64,000 nt of DNA from Trissonchulus latispiculum (taxonomy: Eukaryota > Nematoda > Enoplea > Enoplida > Ironidae). Of the stretch, positions 1 through 9,968 are shown in pieces. The stretch's first letter is position 1; every line of letters starts with the position of its first letter. A program made the translations under genes and the position numbers. The stretch lies in assembly GCA_030248195.1 (NCBI GenBank), contig JASAND010008626.1, positions 1-64,000 of the forward strand. Reading direction: 5' to 3'. A model generated the notes under the pieces. The model made no database searches. It saw only the letters and a list, made by a program, of their open reading frames with translations, and was not told the DNA's origin.

Positions 1-1237
1 CTTTCCCGCAGCCTGGAGCTACTTATGATTGTGTGAACTTTATTAAGTCAAATTTTGTGATTGTTGTGATGAACCCGGTTGTATGTCCCCTACCTCGTCC
101 GTCCCCCCTCCCCCTTTCCTTGTTTTTACTAACTGTCGTTCACTGTCTATATTTTCTATGTCCTCTACAGATTTAGCATTAACCGTGGATGGGTGGGGTC
201 TATATTTGGTCATTGTTGTGGGTTTCTTCTCCTGATTTAAAAAACTTCTATAAATTTTAATTAAAATTCTGTCTCTTCTATTTTTCATATTTCTGAGCTA
301 TTCTTTTCTTATGGGCTCCCTCTAGCTCAGCTTGGCTGTTCTATATATGTGCCATATGTTATTCTATTTTTCTTAACCATTTTCGGGTCTTTTGTTTCTC
401 TTAACATGGTGTTTGTTTCACTTTTCTTTCTAAAAATAGTCACGGGTTTACTTTCAATTCAAAATTTTTCTACATATACTGCCATTATTCCTGCCTTATT
501 TTGCCATGTCTACTTCGAGCAGCTATGCCATCTTTGCTTTATTTTTTGTGCTTTATAATTCTCTGGCATTTATTAAAGATTCTATTATATTTGTGTATGT
601 CGGGGCAGGCAGGTGCTCAGGTGAGACCACCCTTTCGAGTTTGAAATACTCTCCTTTCTGATTTATTTCGCTCCTCTGGAGCATTTGAAATTGAGTCTCC
701 CCTGGAGTCTCGCTGCCTTCCCCCTGTAAGATTCGAATTTATATATATGTGAACGTGAATCTCTCTTTATAATATCCCTATATTTCTATATTAAGAATTT
801 TCTATTTTTTTCGAGCGCTTCTGTTGGCACTCGCTTTTGATTATATTATTTTCATATTATTATAAATTTATATCTTCGGATTATCTCCTGTTTTGTAATG
901 TGCGCTCTAGTCGCGGCTGAAGGGCTTGTCCCACTTTTCTTTGTATTTGTATGTCGGCAAAGTCCGTTATATGTTGAATGTACCCCCGGTATGTTCCGGC
1001 GTAGTTTTACCTGTGGCTCGGAATCCCCTAGTATGTGTATAAGTGTGGGGCCCGAGTAGTGTCCCCGGGAAGACGTCCCCGAGGGATACGAAAACTTTTT
1101 ATCATTTTTCCCATTTTCTCTAAAACGCATTTTATCTATACTAGTAGCTAGGGTACGTAGGCTAACGCAAATTTTATTACTAACCTATGTGCCCGGAGGC
1201 CACGGCGAGGGCGCGCGCTTCAAAAGAGGGGGTAATC
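1..1237 (+). mobile_element. 3' internal region of a truncated LTR retrotransposon (A')
   Basis: This stretch is a diverged copy of the segment at about 16560-17808 in element A. Both share a pyrimidine-rich block, a block reading TGGTCATTGTTGTGGGTTTC or close to it, a TCTATACTARTAGSTAGGGTACGTAGGCTAA-like block, and the polypurine tract just before the LTR. It is non-coding: the short open frames here have no recognisable domain. The 5' part of the element lies outside the window. The orientation matches element A. Confidence rests on collinear matches read by eye. Confidence 0.7.
1219..1234 (+). other. Polypurine tract of element A'
   Basis: The sequence TTCAAAAGAGGGGGTA lies 3 bases before the TGTGG that starts the A' LTR. 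Element A has the same word at the same distance from its 3' LTR. Such tracts prime plus-strand DNA synthesis in LTR retrotransposons. Confidence 0.7.
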
Positions 1238-1738
1238 TGTGGAATATTTTCTTGATTTCATTCAAAATTATGCAAAGGTGTGTGCTAACTTTATGCAAAT
1301 AAATCTAAATTACTCTGCTGTGTACGGTCCAAGGCCGGAGATAGCTAATTCTTCTTTCTTTCAATTTTTGATCGCGCAATCAGTCAGTCATCATGTCAAC
1401 TTCTTGGGAGTCGCCCGCATCATTCTCCGTCAACATTCAACTCAGGTTTGTAAGCCTACGGGCAACTTTGGGGTGGTAACTGGGGGACCCCCTTCCTAAG
1501 ATTTTAGGTTGTTTCTCTATTTTGTTTGAGTTTTGTTTATAAGAAGTGCTTGCTGTAATTTCGTTTTGCCTCGTTTTGGAAGAAAGTATCTTGTACTTTG
1601 TGAAAAGTTCGTATGTTTTGGAATACCGTCCAATTTTGTATTTTTCCGTAAAGTAAATCCGTGTTAAATTTAGGGCTGTGTCGTCTTTATTCTTGGTAGG
1701 TTGGCGATTAAGTAGGGAATTATCAGACATATTACACA
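1238..1738 (+). repeat. 3' LTR of element A' (diverged subfamily)
   Basis: The LTR starts TGTGG right after the polypurine tract. It shares with both LTRs of element A a core around 1320 reading TGTACGGTCCAAGGCCGGA followed by AGCTAATTCT. Elsewhere it is strongly diverged and about 120 bp shorter. The right edge is set near an ATTACACA just before similarity to family C begins, and is uncertain by tens of bases. Confidence 0.55.
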
Positions 1739-2103
1739 CTCTTACTCGAACCTCTAATCTTTACTGAAACCAAATTATTTATTCAGAATTTTATAATTCG
1801 ACACTATCTAATCACGATCACAGGGGTCATAAACTAACAAGGTTAAGTTAAGTGGACAGAAGTATATTCGCAGGTTAATTCAACCATCAGTAACTTAACT
1901 AAAGTTTTTATCCGAATTCTAATGCTCTCTCGCTTCGACGCAGGTTAAGCCGGACAACTAGCTATTAATTAGAATTATTATTTTAATGGAATTATAAAAA
2001 TTATGACAATTAATTACAACACAATCCAAGTAGCTAGCAAGTACAGGTACAGACAGACAGATCATCAATCAGACAATGTATTAGGTACGCAGCAAGGAAG
2101 ACA

Positions 2104-2222
2104 AGCAGTACATTAAAATAGTCACACCTAATCTTTTGGACTCTCTTTGACAGACTCAGTTCCAGCAGTACATTAAAATAGTCACACCTAACTTTTTGAC
2201 TCTCCTTGAAAAAGACTCAGCT
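2104..2222. repeat. 60 bp tandem duplication
   Basis: AGCAGTACATTAAAATAGTC recurs 60 bases later (2104 and 2164), followed by similar CACACCTAAnnTTTTnGACTCTC text. It lies inside the old family-C unit and is absent from the intact copies as far as I could see. Confidence 0.8.
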
Positions 2223-3224
2223 TAGACACAAGTCATTGAACAAACTCACAAACTCACAACTCGAGCTACCTTGGCGATCCTGGGTCCTTGAGCTGGCGTG
2301 TGATCCGAAGTGCAGAGGGCTGGGCAAGACTTCCGGGGGAATAGAGAAATAATCACAGAATTAAGTATAAGGCGAAAATAGTGAAAGTAATACGAGTCGT
2401 GGCCGGTCCCGAAACAGTAAAAGAAAGAGTATTAACCGGTCTCTCCCAAAAATGGGCCCTCGGTTAACACTGACAAGACAGAAGTACCAACCGGTCTCTC
2501 CCACAGTGGGCCCTCGGTTGTACACACCCAAAACGCAAGAAGTAGAGCAGAATAAAGTGCAAGAACGACTGAACACCACGGCGACCAAACCACAACTGAC
2601 CTCGAATTCTTGGGAAATTTTTGGGTTCCGGGGAAGACCTGTCAATCCAGCGCGTGACGTGCAGGAGGCGGAGCTTGCGGCCTCCTTTCGTGTAGTGTGT
2701 TTTGTGCGTGTGTGTATCGTCATACGTCACTTATCAGTGACGTATGAACCCAGCTCAAGGGGTGAAGAAGGCTCCCAAAAATCCCAAACTTGGACGCATT
2801 AACCCCACTTAGTTTCCTGGGGAGATAAGTCCCCAAATTTTGATCTTTTTCGTAAACAGAGCAATAAATTTTCTAAACGGACTTTCTTTTCAAACTTGCA
2901 TTTTCAAAGCCACGAAATCGCAGTCCACTTAACGACTTCAAAACCAACACCGCAAAAATGGAGACAATACTTAGACAACCACAAAATGGGCAAGCAACAG
3001 ATAACAGCAGAAATGGTCAAACAGGACAATAATATTACCAATATGTACATTTTATGTTTAGCTACCGAACTGAGCACAGAAAACGGTCAGAATACCGAAG
3101 ACAAAAAGAATACCAAACACAGAAATTAATGTCAAATGCGAAAATTAATGCCGAATACAAAAATATCACAATTACCAATCTGTCAGAATAACCAAAATAG
3201 AAACCAATTAAACCAATTCCCGAT

Positions 3225-3304
3225 CATAGTTAAATTAACTTATCAATTCAATATCCGAACCTAACATAGTTAAATTAACTTATCAATTCAATATCCGAAC
3301 CTAA
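3225..3304. repeat. 40 bp tandem duplication
   Basis: A 40-base unit starting CATAGTTAAATTAACTTATC is repeated exactly twice, at 3225-3264 and 3265-3304. Confidence 0.9.
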
Positions 3305-3330
3305 CATTCCAAATTTTCTATCCTCCACAT

Positions 3331-4024
3331 ATATATTAGCTGAAAAAAATTGGAATATATCGAAAGCAAAAGTTTATATAGTATATTAGTATATTACGTT
3401 TTAAATTAATAATTTTGCAATTTGAATAGCAATTAATTTAAATACCGGATTATATATTTATCATAACTTACAGCAAATAGAGAAACGTAGTATTGTACAA
3501 CAGAATGTTCATTATTTTTATATTTCGAAATTTGGTACTAATTAGAATTAATTTATATTAATGTTAATATATTAGATAATTACAAAATGCTGCGGGATTT
3601 TGCGGGATAGGATTTATCAAATTTGCGGGACTGCGGGATCCCGCGGGACGGGACAAACAAATTTAGTGCGGGAAGGGACGGGACGGGCCGAAAAATTTCG
3701 CCCCGCGTCAATCTCTGGTGTAACCCACAATAAGTCTTAAAGTCTTTGCAGAAAAATACAGTTCAGCCTGTTGGTAAAACTGTAATTGAGCATTGTTTCC
3801 TTTCTATTAAAATTTCTATTGTTTTTAAGAGTTTGGTCATTTTGATTGTAAAAGCCCTGCGGGTGCAAGAACCTGCACCAAAATGTTAAACTTTGAACTA
3901 CAAATTCTGAACTTGGAACCGGAACCGGTTTTAAAAAATTGGAACCGGCCCCAGCTTTACAGATGTGCGAAAAGCGCGCTTTGAGAAGGAATTGGCAATC
4001 TTATATTACCAAAATCACTCTTTC
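3331..4024. repeat. AT-rich spacer with GCGGGA-rich simple repeat
   Basis: No gene is seen. Positions 3331-3580 are very AT-rich. Positions 3585-3725 hold repeated GCGGGAC / TGCGGGA words that stand out sharply in base composition. A short GGAACCGG repeat follows near 3918-3955. Confidence 0.6.
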
Positions 4025-4515
4025 TGTTGGGTTTGACCCCCGAACCCTCTCCAACAAGCATCTGCAAAAGTGTTACCTACAAAAGGGCTGAGCTGTTGAG
4101 TGATGAGAATTTGAAATATGTGATTCCAAGGTGGATCGTAAACGTCAAATCAATTTCATTTAAAAACCGTATACCGTTATTTTATTCTCACGTTACTGAT
4201 GCTAAAACATCACCACATGTAAAGTACATAAAAGTACATTGTACAAACAAAGTGCACAAATGGCACTGTGCTAGCGTATATTGGTCTGTTTTTACTCTGT
4301 ATCGTTAATTCCTACTCATCTGTTGGCATGAAGCCGGCCTCGTTAATAAGAATAACAGTTTTTAGTGCAATTTCCAAGCCTGGCCAGTCCTACTGCGCAA
4401 GGTAATAATCAGCAAAATTAGCGTATGAACAATTAAAACGATTTTGGCAAGATCGAAGTAGAACATAAATTGTTAGGAAAATAAACCTACTGAATCTTTA
4501 CTCTGAAAACAATCT
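4025..4515. repeat. Dispersed repeat family R, copy 1
   Basis: This copy matches 19450-20265 in scattered but collinear blocks. They are CCCCCGAACCC near the start, GTTGAGTGATGAGAA, ACAAAGTGCACA, an AGTCCT block, GAACAATTAAA, and ACCTACT..CTTTACTCT at the end. The reverse strand near the start carries a GGTTCGGGGGTC word like a degenerate tRNA T-arm, so a SINE origin is possible. The 93-residue open frame at 4027-4308 is treated as accidental. Confidence 0.5.
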
Positions 4516-6130
4516 GCTGCTCAAAGCAACCTCGTTCAATTTTAGTTGTGACATTGAAACATAATCATATAATTCTTGGCTTGTTAGAATTTTGCATATT
4601 TTTGGTTTGTTATATTATTTTCCATTATTACTTTGACAACAATTAGCAAGTTTAATGAAATTTGTAAAGAAATTATGTTTGACAATGCAAAACCCGACAC
4701 TAAAAGACTGATAATTTTATTGTTGACAATGTAAATCCGGATCGTTGGATTGGATCGGATTGACAAATTATTTTAGTGGATCGGATCGGTTTGTTTCGCC
4801 TGTCGGTCCGATCCGATCCACATCACTAGTCAAACGCGGTGCAGCATGTTGCCGTTGATTCTTTTTATTGTTGTTTGTTGCTTCCCAGCTTGTAATTTAC
4901 ATGTTAACTATAAAACAAATACCTACATGTGAAATATCGCCAAATCAACTGAATGGTTGACATAAGCATTGATCAAAGGAAACCTATCCAGTTCTTAGCC
5001 TGCCAGATCTGTCCCGATCTTGTGACTGATTCTGGATCTGTGCTAAATACTGCAAGGATGTACTTATATTCACCTTTCCTTTGTGATTCAAACAATAGGC
5101 CAAATCACCAGTTGCTTGCAGTTTGGATGTGAGCGTAACTCCACGTACCGTAGCCTTCTTTCACTTACATACTATGCTATGCTTGGATTTTGGAGCATCT
5201 AAATTTTGAAACTTTTTCATATATATCTTTCATACAAAATTGAGCCATACTAATTACAAGATCTTACTGAAAACAAAGACAATAAGCAAGCCGGTAGATC
5301 AAGATGTCATGAAAAGCAAATAAATAACGGTACTTAATAATAAATAACGGTAATTGTAATCATCAGCTTTAGTTTGCCAAAATTGAAAATTATAATTAAT
5401 ATTTAAAACCTCTACTTAGTTTCTACTTTAAGGTGTATACTATTTAAGAATGTTGAGAACAGTAATTTATCCTCAAACATCAAGCAGACTGCTGAGCAAT
5501 AAAAGCACCTACCATGGGATTAGGACGCACACGCAATCTCTCATGCAAAAAACAGTATACCTTTTGCTTTCTGTTAAAAATGACTTAAAATAACCGGGAT
5601 TTAATGAGTTATTGGGATTGAGAATTGAAAGCAAGCAAAGTGCAGCCAACTTAAATATTTGTTTTTCGGCCTAGTTAGTTTCCCTGCGCGAAAAGGTCTT
5701 TTGTTATACGTTATTGGTTTTCAAGTTAACCCACAAAATACGGTCAACGGTATCAACATTTAAACGAGTCAGATCCTATGTTACCTAGCTTACTCATGTT
5801 CGAAGAGTACTGTGAAGTGCGATCATCAATTATTAAAATGAGTACACTAATTTATATGTCAGATCTTTGAACAACCCATGCCCAAGGGTGAAAATTTGAA
5901 GTTGTATTTGACGTCTGTATCAGGTACAGACAGTAATTAGACTAATCTCGAATTACTACTCAAACTTTTGATTTTTCCGTGAAATTAAATAATCCCGAAT
6001 GAATATGGAACTAAGCAATCCTAGAGTCCACCGCAGTACAAATTTTGCTCGAGATCAATTTAAGCTTCACCCAATCACAGTTTGTTTCATCTAGACTAGT
6101 TCTGACTTTAGAACTACAACCTCTTACTCT
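4516..6130. other. AT-rich region without a supported gene
   Basis: I see no coding region here. Positions 4727-4830 contain repeated GGATCGGAT / ATCCGATCC words, partly in inverted orientation, which form a small simple repeat. The rest is unremarkable AT-rich sequence, likely intron or intergenic. Confidence 0.5.
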
Positions 6131-6191
6131 TTGCAGAAAATTTCAAATTTGCTCATGTTGCAAGAAAAGCTGTTGATTGTGAAAACGATAA

Positions 6192-6347
6192 AAACAGTCA
6201 GTAGTGGTTTCGAAACGTTCAGAATCTCCTATTTCGAAGCTACTCAGAGCTCTTTGCGAGAAATCAAACTCAACACCGGGTCTAAAAAGTCTCAACGACC
6301 CGGGCTTGGTATCTAGTGTTGTTGGCCAGCAGGATAAAGTTAGGCAG
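6192..6347 (+). CDS. Possible upstream exon of the unknown plus-strand gene
   Basis: The reading frame is open from 6192 and encodes a segment containing SKRSESPISKLLRALCEKS. It reaches a good donor, CAG|GTAAAG, at 6347/6348. The exon ends in phase 0, which fits the next candidate exon at 6465. The 5' border is unclear. TAAAAACAG just before 6192 is a weak acceptor, while a better one (CTTACTCTTTGCAG, ending at 6136) would use another frame that stops at 6316. No family is recognised. This is the weakest of the three exons. Confidence 0.3.
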
Positions 6348-6464
6348 GTAAAGGTATGTTTTAGGATGGCCAAGCGGCCGTTACCCGATCGGCAAATGCC
6401 ATCGGACTTGCCGATTAGACTTCACAATTTTATTGAACGGTTTGCGTAAATCGACTTTGAACAG

Positions 6465-6593
6465 GGGAAAAAGCCTATAATCCTCCGTTCTCAACTAGCT
6501 CCAAAATGTCAAGCCGAGCTAAAATTCCTGGAATTTATCCGCAGCAAAGGACGCGACGATAAGGTTATTCCAGAGAAAGACGGAATTATTAAG
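6465..6593 (+). CDS. Candidate internal exon of an unknown gene
   Basis: A 43-codon open segment lies between an acceptor (TTTGAACAG) and a donor (ATTAAG|GTGAAT). It encodes lysine-rich text including APKCQAELKFLEFIRSKGRD. Both borders are phase 0, like the exons on either side. Read without splicing, the same frame meets a single TAA at 6447-6449 just upstream, which supports an intron border there. It has no start codon of its own. I recognise no domain. Confidence 0.45.
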
Positions 6594-6649
6594 GTGAATC
6601 TACTCTAGGAATTATATACTTACTTTTAAGTTTACACATTACAAAATAG

Positions 6650-6692
6650 GCTTTGCCTAGTAATACTCACTAGGCTTTGCCTAGTAATACTA
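6650..6692. repeat. 21-22 bp tandem duplication in the intron
   Basis: AGGCTTTGCCTAGTAATACT occurs twice in immediate succession, between the two candidate exons. Confidence 0.85.
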
Positions 6693-6891
6693 TTCACTTC
6701 TACTTACCAGCCTCTGGCTGGATCCAGTATAGCTTTTAAGGATCTTATTTGAATTTTCTATCTTCTTTTAGCTGAGTTTTTATTTATATTTCTTTTATTA
6801 TATTTAATTTGCTTGACTTTCTTACTATGACCCTCATCTTTAGTTGCACTTATATTCTATTTTCTTATTCGTTTGTTTTGTTTATATTTAG

Positions 6892-7137
6892 TTCGGAAAG
6901 TTCCGCAGACCAGGAATCACCTATAAAGGTAGTATCTATTCGGCAGAAAACCTACACCCGGACCTGAAAAAGATTGCCCCTAAACCATTCTACTACCACT
7001 ACAAACAATGGGAGGCTAGTCCAGTGGACGTCTTGGTACAACAGATTCTGGAATCGTCACAGGCATCCTCCAGCAGTGCCGGGGATACTTCAGGATCAAC
7101 CACCCAACCATCGACCAGTGAACCAACTAGCCAATAG
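6892..7137 (+). CDS. Candidate terminal exon of the same unknown gene
   Basis: A T-rich acceptor (TTGTTTATATTTAG) precedes an 82-codon segment that ends at TAG 7135-7137. It begins FGKFRRPGITYKGSIYSAEN, contains a PKPFYYHYKQWEASPVDVLV segment, and ends in a Ser/Thr-rich tail. Start phase 0 agrees with the 6465-6593 exon. The segment has no internal ATG-initiated long ORF, so ORF scans miss it. The aromatic-rich core followed by a low-complexity tail looks like genuine coding sequence. No family was recognised. Element A is inserted about 400 bp downstream. Confidence 0.5.
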   Translation, partial: FGKFRRPGITYKGSIYSAENLHPDLKKIAPKPFYYHYKQWEASPVDVLVQQILESSQASSSSAGDTSGSTTQPSTSEPTSQ

Positions 7138-7545
7138 AACTGATCAGGACTACAAACTTCAATCTTTAACCTGACTAACAAAAATCAATTAATATAAATG
7201 TTATCTTTCCGGTTTCTGCTAACATTTTTCCATGTTATGTAACCTGCTAACTGATAATTGGGTAACCATCGTTTTATAGTAAAATATTTTATACTGAACA
7301 ACCACAATACCTCAAGTTTGTTCACGCTGACGACTTTCAATATGATCTCATATTACTCTTTAGTCTTTGATATTAATACTAAACGGATCTAGATTTTACT
7401 AGTTTTTTCACTATTTAAAGGAGATATCTCTCGATATCCTCCTACTCACTAGCTCTTGCTGGAACTACAATTACTCACCAGTTTCAATGCTGGATGGATT
7501 CTTTGACTAATAACGATCTTTGTAATAGATAAGGTTCGAGTCCTA
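7138..7545. other. 3' flank of the unknown gene and insertion site of element A
   Basis: AT-rich, with no coding sequence. A perfect pol III B-box word, GGTTCGAGTCC, lies at 7533-7543. Upstream, 7518-7532 can form an ATCT..AGAT stem around a 7-base loop, like an anticodon arm, but I could not complete a tRNA cloverleaf. The four bases CCTA at 7542-7545 are repeated after the 3' LTR as the target duplication. Confidence 0.45.
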
Positions 7546-8172
7546 TGTGGATTATTTTAATCAATTTTCAATGTTTCTAACTTAAAATTGTTTAAAATGT
7601 AATGCTAAATTCACGACCGCTCAAACTAAATTTACACTCTTCTGTACGGTCCAAGGCCGGACTGGCTAATTCTCACTTTTGATTCAAATTCGAGCGCGCA
7701 TGTCAGTTGAGGTTGAGCTCTTGTCAAGGATAGGCGGGTCTTTTTGTCACCTTTTACGCCTCATTAATTCCGTTAGTCTTGGGGGCGCCTTTGTCTCACC
7801 TTGTGTCTATTGTGTCCTTTGCCTTGGAATTTTCCTGTTGGGTTTTTTATTTTTATTTTTGATTGAGTTTTGTTCTGGTGCTTGCATAGCTTTGCAATTT
7901 GGAAATTATTATAGCCGTTTTGTTTTCCCTTTTGTAAAATTTGACCAGTAAACTTGCGTCACTCTTTAGTTTTCGCTTGTGTTATTTTGTAGTTGGTCAG
8001 GGTGATTGGTCGAGCGGAATCTGACTAGCGCACACTCTGTCGAATCGTTGCAATCTTCGAAATTTCCAGAAATTCGCTTGTCGGGGGTCACGCTCTCAGA
8101 GCGTACTTTCTACAGGTTTATTTCTGTGATTAAAATTGTTTGTTCAGAGATTTACTCAACTTAATCCCTACA
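7546..8172 (+). repeat. 5' LTR of element A
   Basis: 627 bp, starting TGTGGATTATTTTAATC and ending CCCTACA. It is near identical to 17809-18434. The 90-residue open frame at 7679-7951, and its twin in the 3' LTR, are LTR sequence, not a gene. I see no convincing TATA box. Confidence 0.92.
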
Positions 8173-8175
8173 AAC

Positions 8176-8185
8176 TGGCGACCGT
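8176..8185 (+). other. Primer-binding site, tRNA-Arg type
   Basis: TGGCGACCGT starts three bases after the 5' LTR. It is complementary to the 3' end of animal tRNA-Arg species that end ACGGTCG plus CCA. Element B uses the same word extended by two more matching bases. Confidence 0.7.
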
Positions 8186-8199
8186 TCTCAGGTGAGTAG
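8186..8199 (+). promoter_or_regulatory. Candidate major splice donor in the leader
   Basis: TCTCAG|GTGAGT matches the donor consensus exactly at 8191/8192, just downstream of the primer-binding site and just before the first gag ATG at 8201. Retroviruses place their major donor in the same part of the leader. Element B lacks it. Possible acceptors include TTTTGCAG at 15243-15250. Confidence 0.4.
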
Positions 8200-8200
8200 C

Positions 8201-8701
8201 ATGTCAGATTCATTTCGTCCGGTTACCCGGGCATTTAAAAAGTTTTGTGATAACACTGTTAAATTATTTAATGAATTACCATCCAGTCAGGCACCAGAAC
8301 ATTCGGAGAGCTTTTTGATTCGAAATTTTTTGAATTTTTTGCCGGGGGGTCGTAGGTCAGGGGGAAGTGTTCTCCCCCAAAATTATCAAAATCCCTCTCC
8401 CCCCTTAAGTTCTGGGTGTCCCCCACCCCCACCCCCCCAATTGGTTGTTTCTTCCCCCCCTCAATCTCTCCTCGGTGCGGCAGAGTTACAGCTTAGCCAA
8501 GCCGGGGTTGGGGACCCTCCTCCCCTAAAATTTTCCCACCCCCAAAATCAAATTTTGGAGCTCCCCCAAAATCAACAGTTGGAACCACCCCACCCCCCGA
8601 TTTTTCGGGGGCGGTTCGGCCCCCAACTCCACCAGCGGGGCGGCGGGGTACGGTTGCCTGTTACCCTTAGCAAACTTCTGGTGTTCGGAGGGCGGGTTTA
8701 A
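8201..8701 (+). CDS. N-terminal leader ORF of element A gag
   Basis: The first ATG after the primer-binding site opens a frame starting MSDSFRPVTRAFKKFCD. It then becomes Pro/Gln-rich and carries one copy of a module reading PPQSLxGAxELQxSQAG. The frame stops at 8701, but similar text resumes in the same frame from about 8843. It is probably the N-terminal part of the gag polyprotein, interrupted by a stop. No enzymatic motif is seen. Confidence 0.5.
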   Translation: MSDSFRPVTRAFKKFCDNTVKLFNELPSSQAPEHSESFLIRNFLNFLPGGRRSGGSVLPQNYQNPSPPLSSGCPPPPPPQLVVSSPPQSLLGAAELQLSQAGVGDPPPLKFSHPQNQILELPQNQQLEPPHPPIFRGRFGPQLHQRGGGVRLPVTLSKLLVFGGRV

Positions 8702-9440
8702 ATGTTCCAGGAGCACTGCAGCATGCTTGGGGGACACCAGCGGTTCCCGACGGTCCGGGCGTTTCGTCAGTTTCCCGTCAAAATATCACCTCCCCCCTAC
8801 TCGTGACCCGAAAAATGCGGAGATTTTGGGGGAAACTACTGTGTGTTTGCTTGGGGGACCGATTTGGGGGCCTTCCCAGGGCGTTTCTCAGTTCGCGGTG
8901 CAGTCTCCGGGGGCGGTGGCCGCGCTGGGGGCAGTAAATTCAGCACCTCCGGGGGTGATTTTGTAAAAGTTCAGCCCTTCGAAGGCTCAAATTTTAGAAG
9001 CAGTCTTGACAGTTTTATTCCGTCTCGCTTTCATGTTGCTCGTAGTAGGGCTGTGGTTCGGGAGGCTATGTCGGGGGGTGGGGGTGCCCCTCTCCGGGCG
9101 ACAGGATGTCAGTCTGGTCAATCGGGGGGTGGTCCGCCCGCTTCTCGGTCTCAGTTGTTTCATCCGGGCCTTAGCGAAATTCAGTCAAGTTATGTCTTTG
9201 CTGGGGGCACTTTCCCCCAAAATTCTGGTGCTGTTTACCCCCCTCAGTCTGTCTCCGGTGCGGTAGAGTTTCAGCCCAACCAAGCCGGGGGTGAGGCCCC
9301 TCCTCCCCCAAATTTTTCTTACCCCCAAAATTCTAGTTCTGCTTACCCGCATCAGTCTCTCCCCGGTGCTCTAGAGTTTCAGTTTAGCCAAGCGGGGGTG
9401 ACGCCCCTCCTCCCTCAAATTTTCCCTATACTCAAAATTT
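8458..9440 (+). repeat. Three spaced copies of a 92-98 bp coding module
   Basis: Copies lie at about 8458-8548, 9238-9334 and 9350-9440. Each encodes PPQSLxGAxEFQxxQAGxxxPPPxxFSxPQN or close to it. The third copy lacks one C in the CAAGCCGGGGG region compared with the second, which shifts the frame. A shorter relative (GTTELQLSQLGGVWPPP) occurs downstream of the protease at about 12972-13022. Confidence 0.7.
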
Positions 9441-9490
9441 TGTTGGTACTGCAGAACTGGACGGGGGATCAGTTTGTAATTCGGCTGTAA
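8843..9490 (+). CDS. Leader polyprotein segment of element A (frame 2)
   Basis: This Pro/Gly/Ser-rich frame continues the reading phase of the 8201 ORF after a gap with stops. It holds two copies of the GAxEFQxxQAG module. After the third module's one-base deletion the coherent reading moves to frame 1. It has no catalytic motif. It is likely part of the same gag precursor and is probably damaged. Confidence 0.4.
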   Translation: MFAWGTDLGAFPGRFSVRGAVSGGGGRAGGSKFSTSGGDFVKVQPFEGSNFRSSLDSFIPSRFHVARSRAVVREAMSGGGGAPLRATGCQSGQSGGGPPASRSQLFHPGLSEIQSSYVFAGGTFPQNSGAVYPPQSVSGAVEFQPNQAGGEAPPPPNFSYPQNSSSAYPHQSLPGALEFQFSQAGVTPLLPQIFPILKILLVLQNWTGDQFVIRL

Positions 9491-9507
9491 ATCACGGATC
9501 TGGTTCG

Positions 9508-9968
9508 TTGAGTGGGGAGGGGTCCGAGTCCTTCTCATCTGACTCGGTTTTACGTCAAGGGGAGCATGCAACTTCTGGGGGTCCCCACCCCCATGTCCCT
9601 ATAATTTCTGGCCAAAATTTCTATTCCCAGCCGTTGCAACCTGGGGCTCCGGTTCAGACGGTTGCCGCACATCTGGTTCAAAATTTACGGCGGGACGATA
9701 TAACTTATCATCTTCCCCGTTCCACACATATGGGCGGGTACACGTTACCTCGAGATCTGTATGGGGCTCCGCTGAATCCGTACTGTATGGAGGAGATGGT
9801 GGCTTCTCATGTCCACGCGGCTGACTTTGTGCCTCAAACTCGTCCTTCTAGTCCGGTGGAGGTTCCGCACCGCTTGGAGCCTCACTCATCTGCGGTCGCC
9901 CTCAGGGAGGCCAAGGGTGTTGTGTCGGCTCACACCGGGGACGGTCGCCCTCAGGGAGGCCCACCCCG
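9508..9968 (+). CDS. Leader polyprotein segment of element A (frame 1)
   Basis: The open frame carries coherent low-complexity text up to about 9968, with segments such as DDITYHLPRSTHMGGYTLPR, and then meets the capsid frame. The nominal ORF runs on to 10242 but is out of phase with gag there. Two copies of GGTCGCCCTCAGGGAGGCC lie near its end (9894 and 9943). Confidence 0.4.

Larger units (their letters stand above)
1740..3330 (-). repeat. Old, diverged LTR-like unit of family C
   Basis: Read on the minus strand this matches the 1.64 kb unit present twice at 29904-33189. Shared blocks include the GACCCCTGTG block, the segment around AAGTGGGGTTAATGCG, the CCAAACTTGGG-type block, and the inverted pair TCATACGTCAC/GTGACGTATGA. 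GTGGAGGATAGAAAA matches at the far edge. The first 80-100 bases of the unit were not found beyond 3330, so the copy looks truncated or too diverged there. The open frames inside (for example 2361-2723 and 2452-2802) are not supported as genes. It directly abuts the A' LTR. Confidence 0.65.

Noticed and set aside
4027..4308. 93-residue ORF as a gene
   Set aside because: It lies inside dispersed repeat R, and the other copy of the repeat does not keep the frame.
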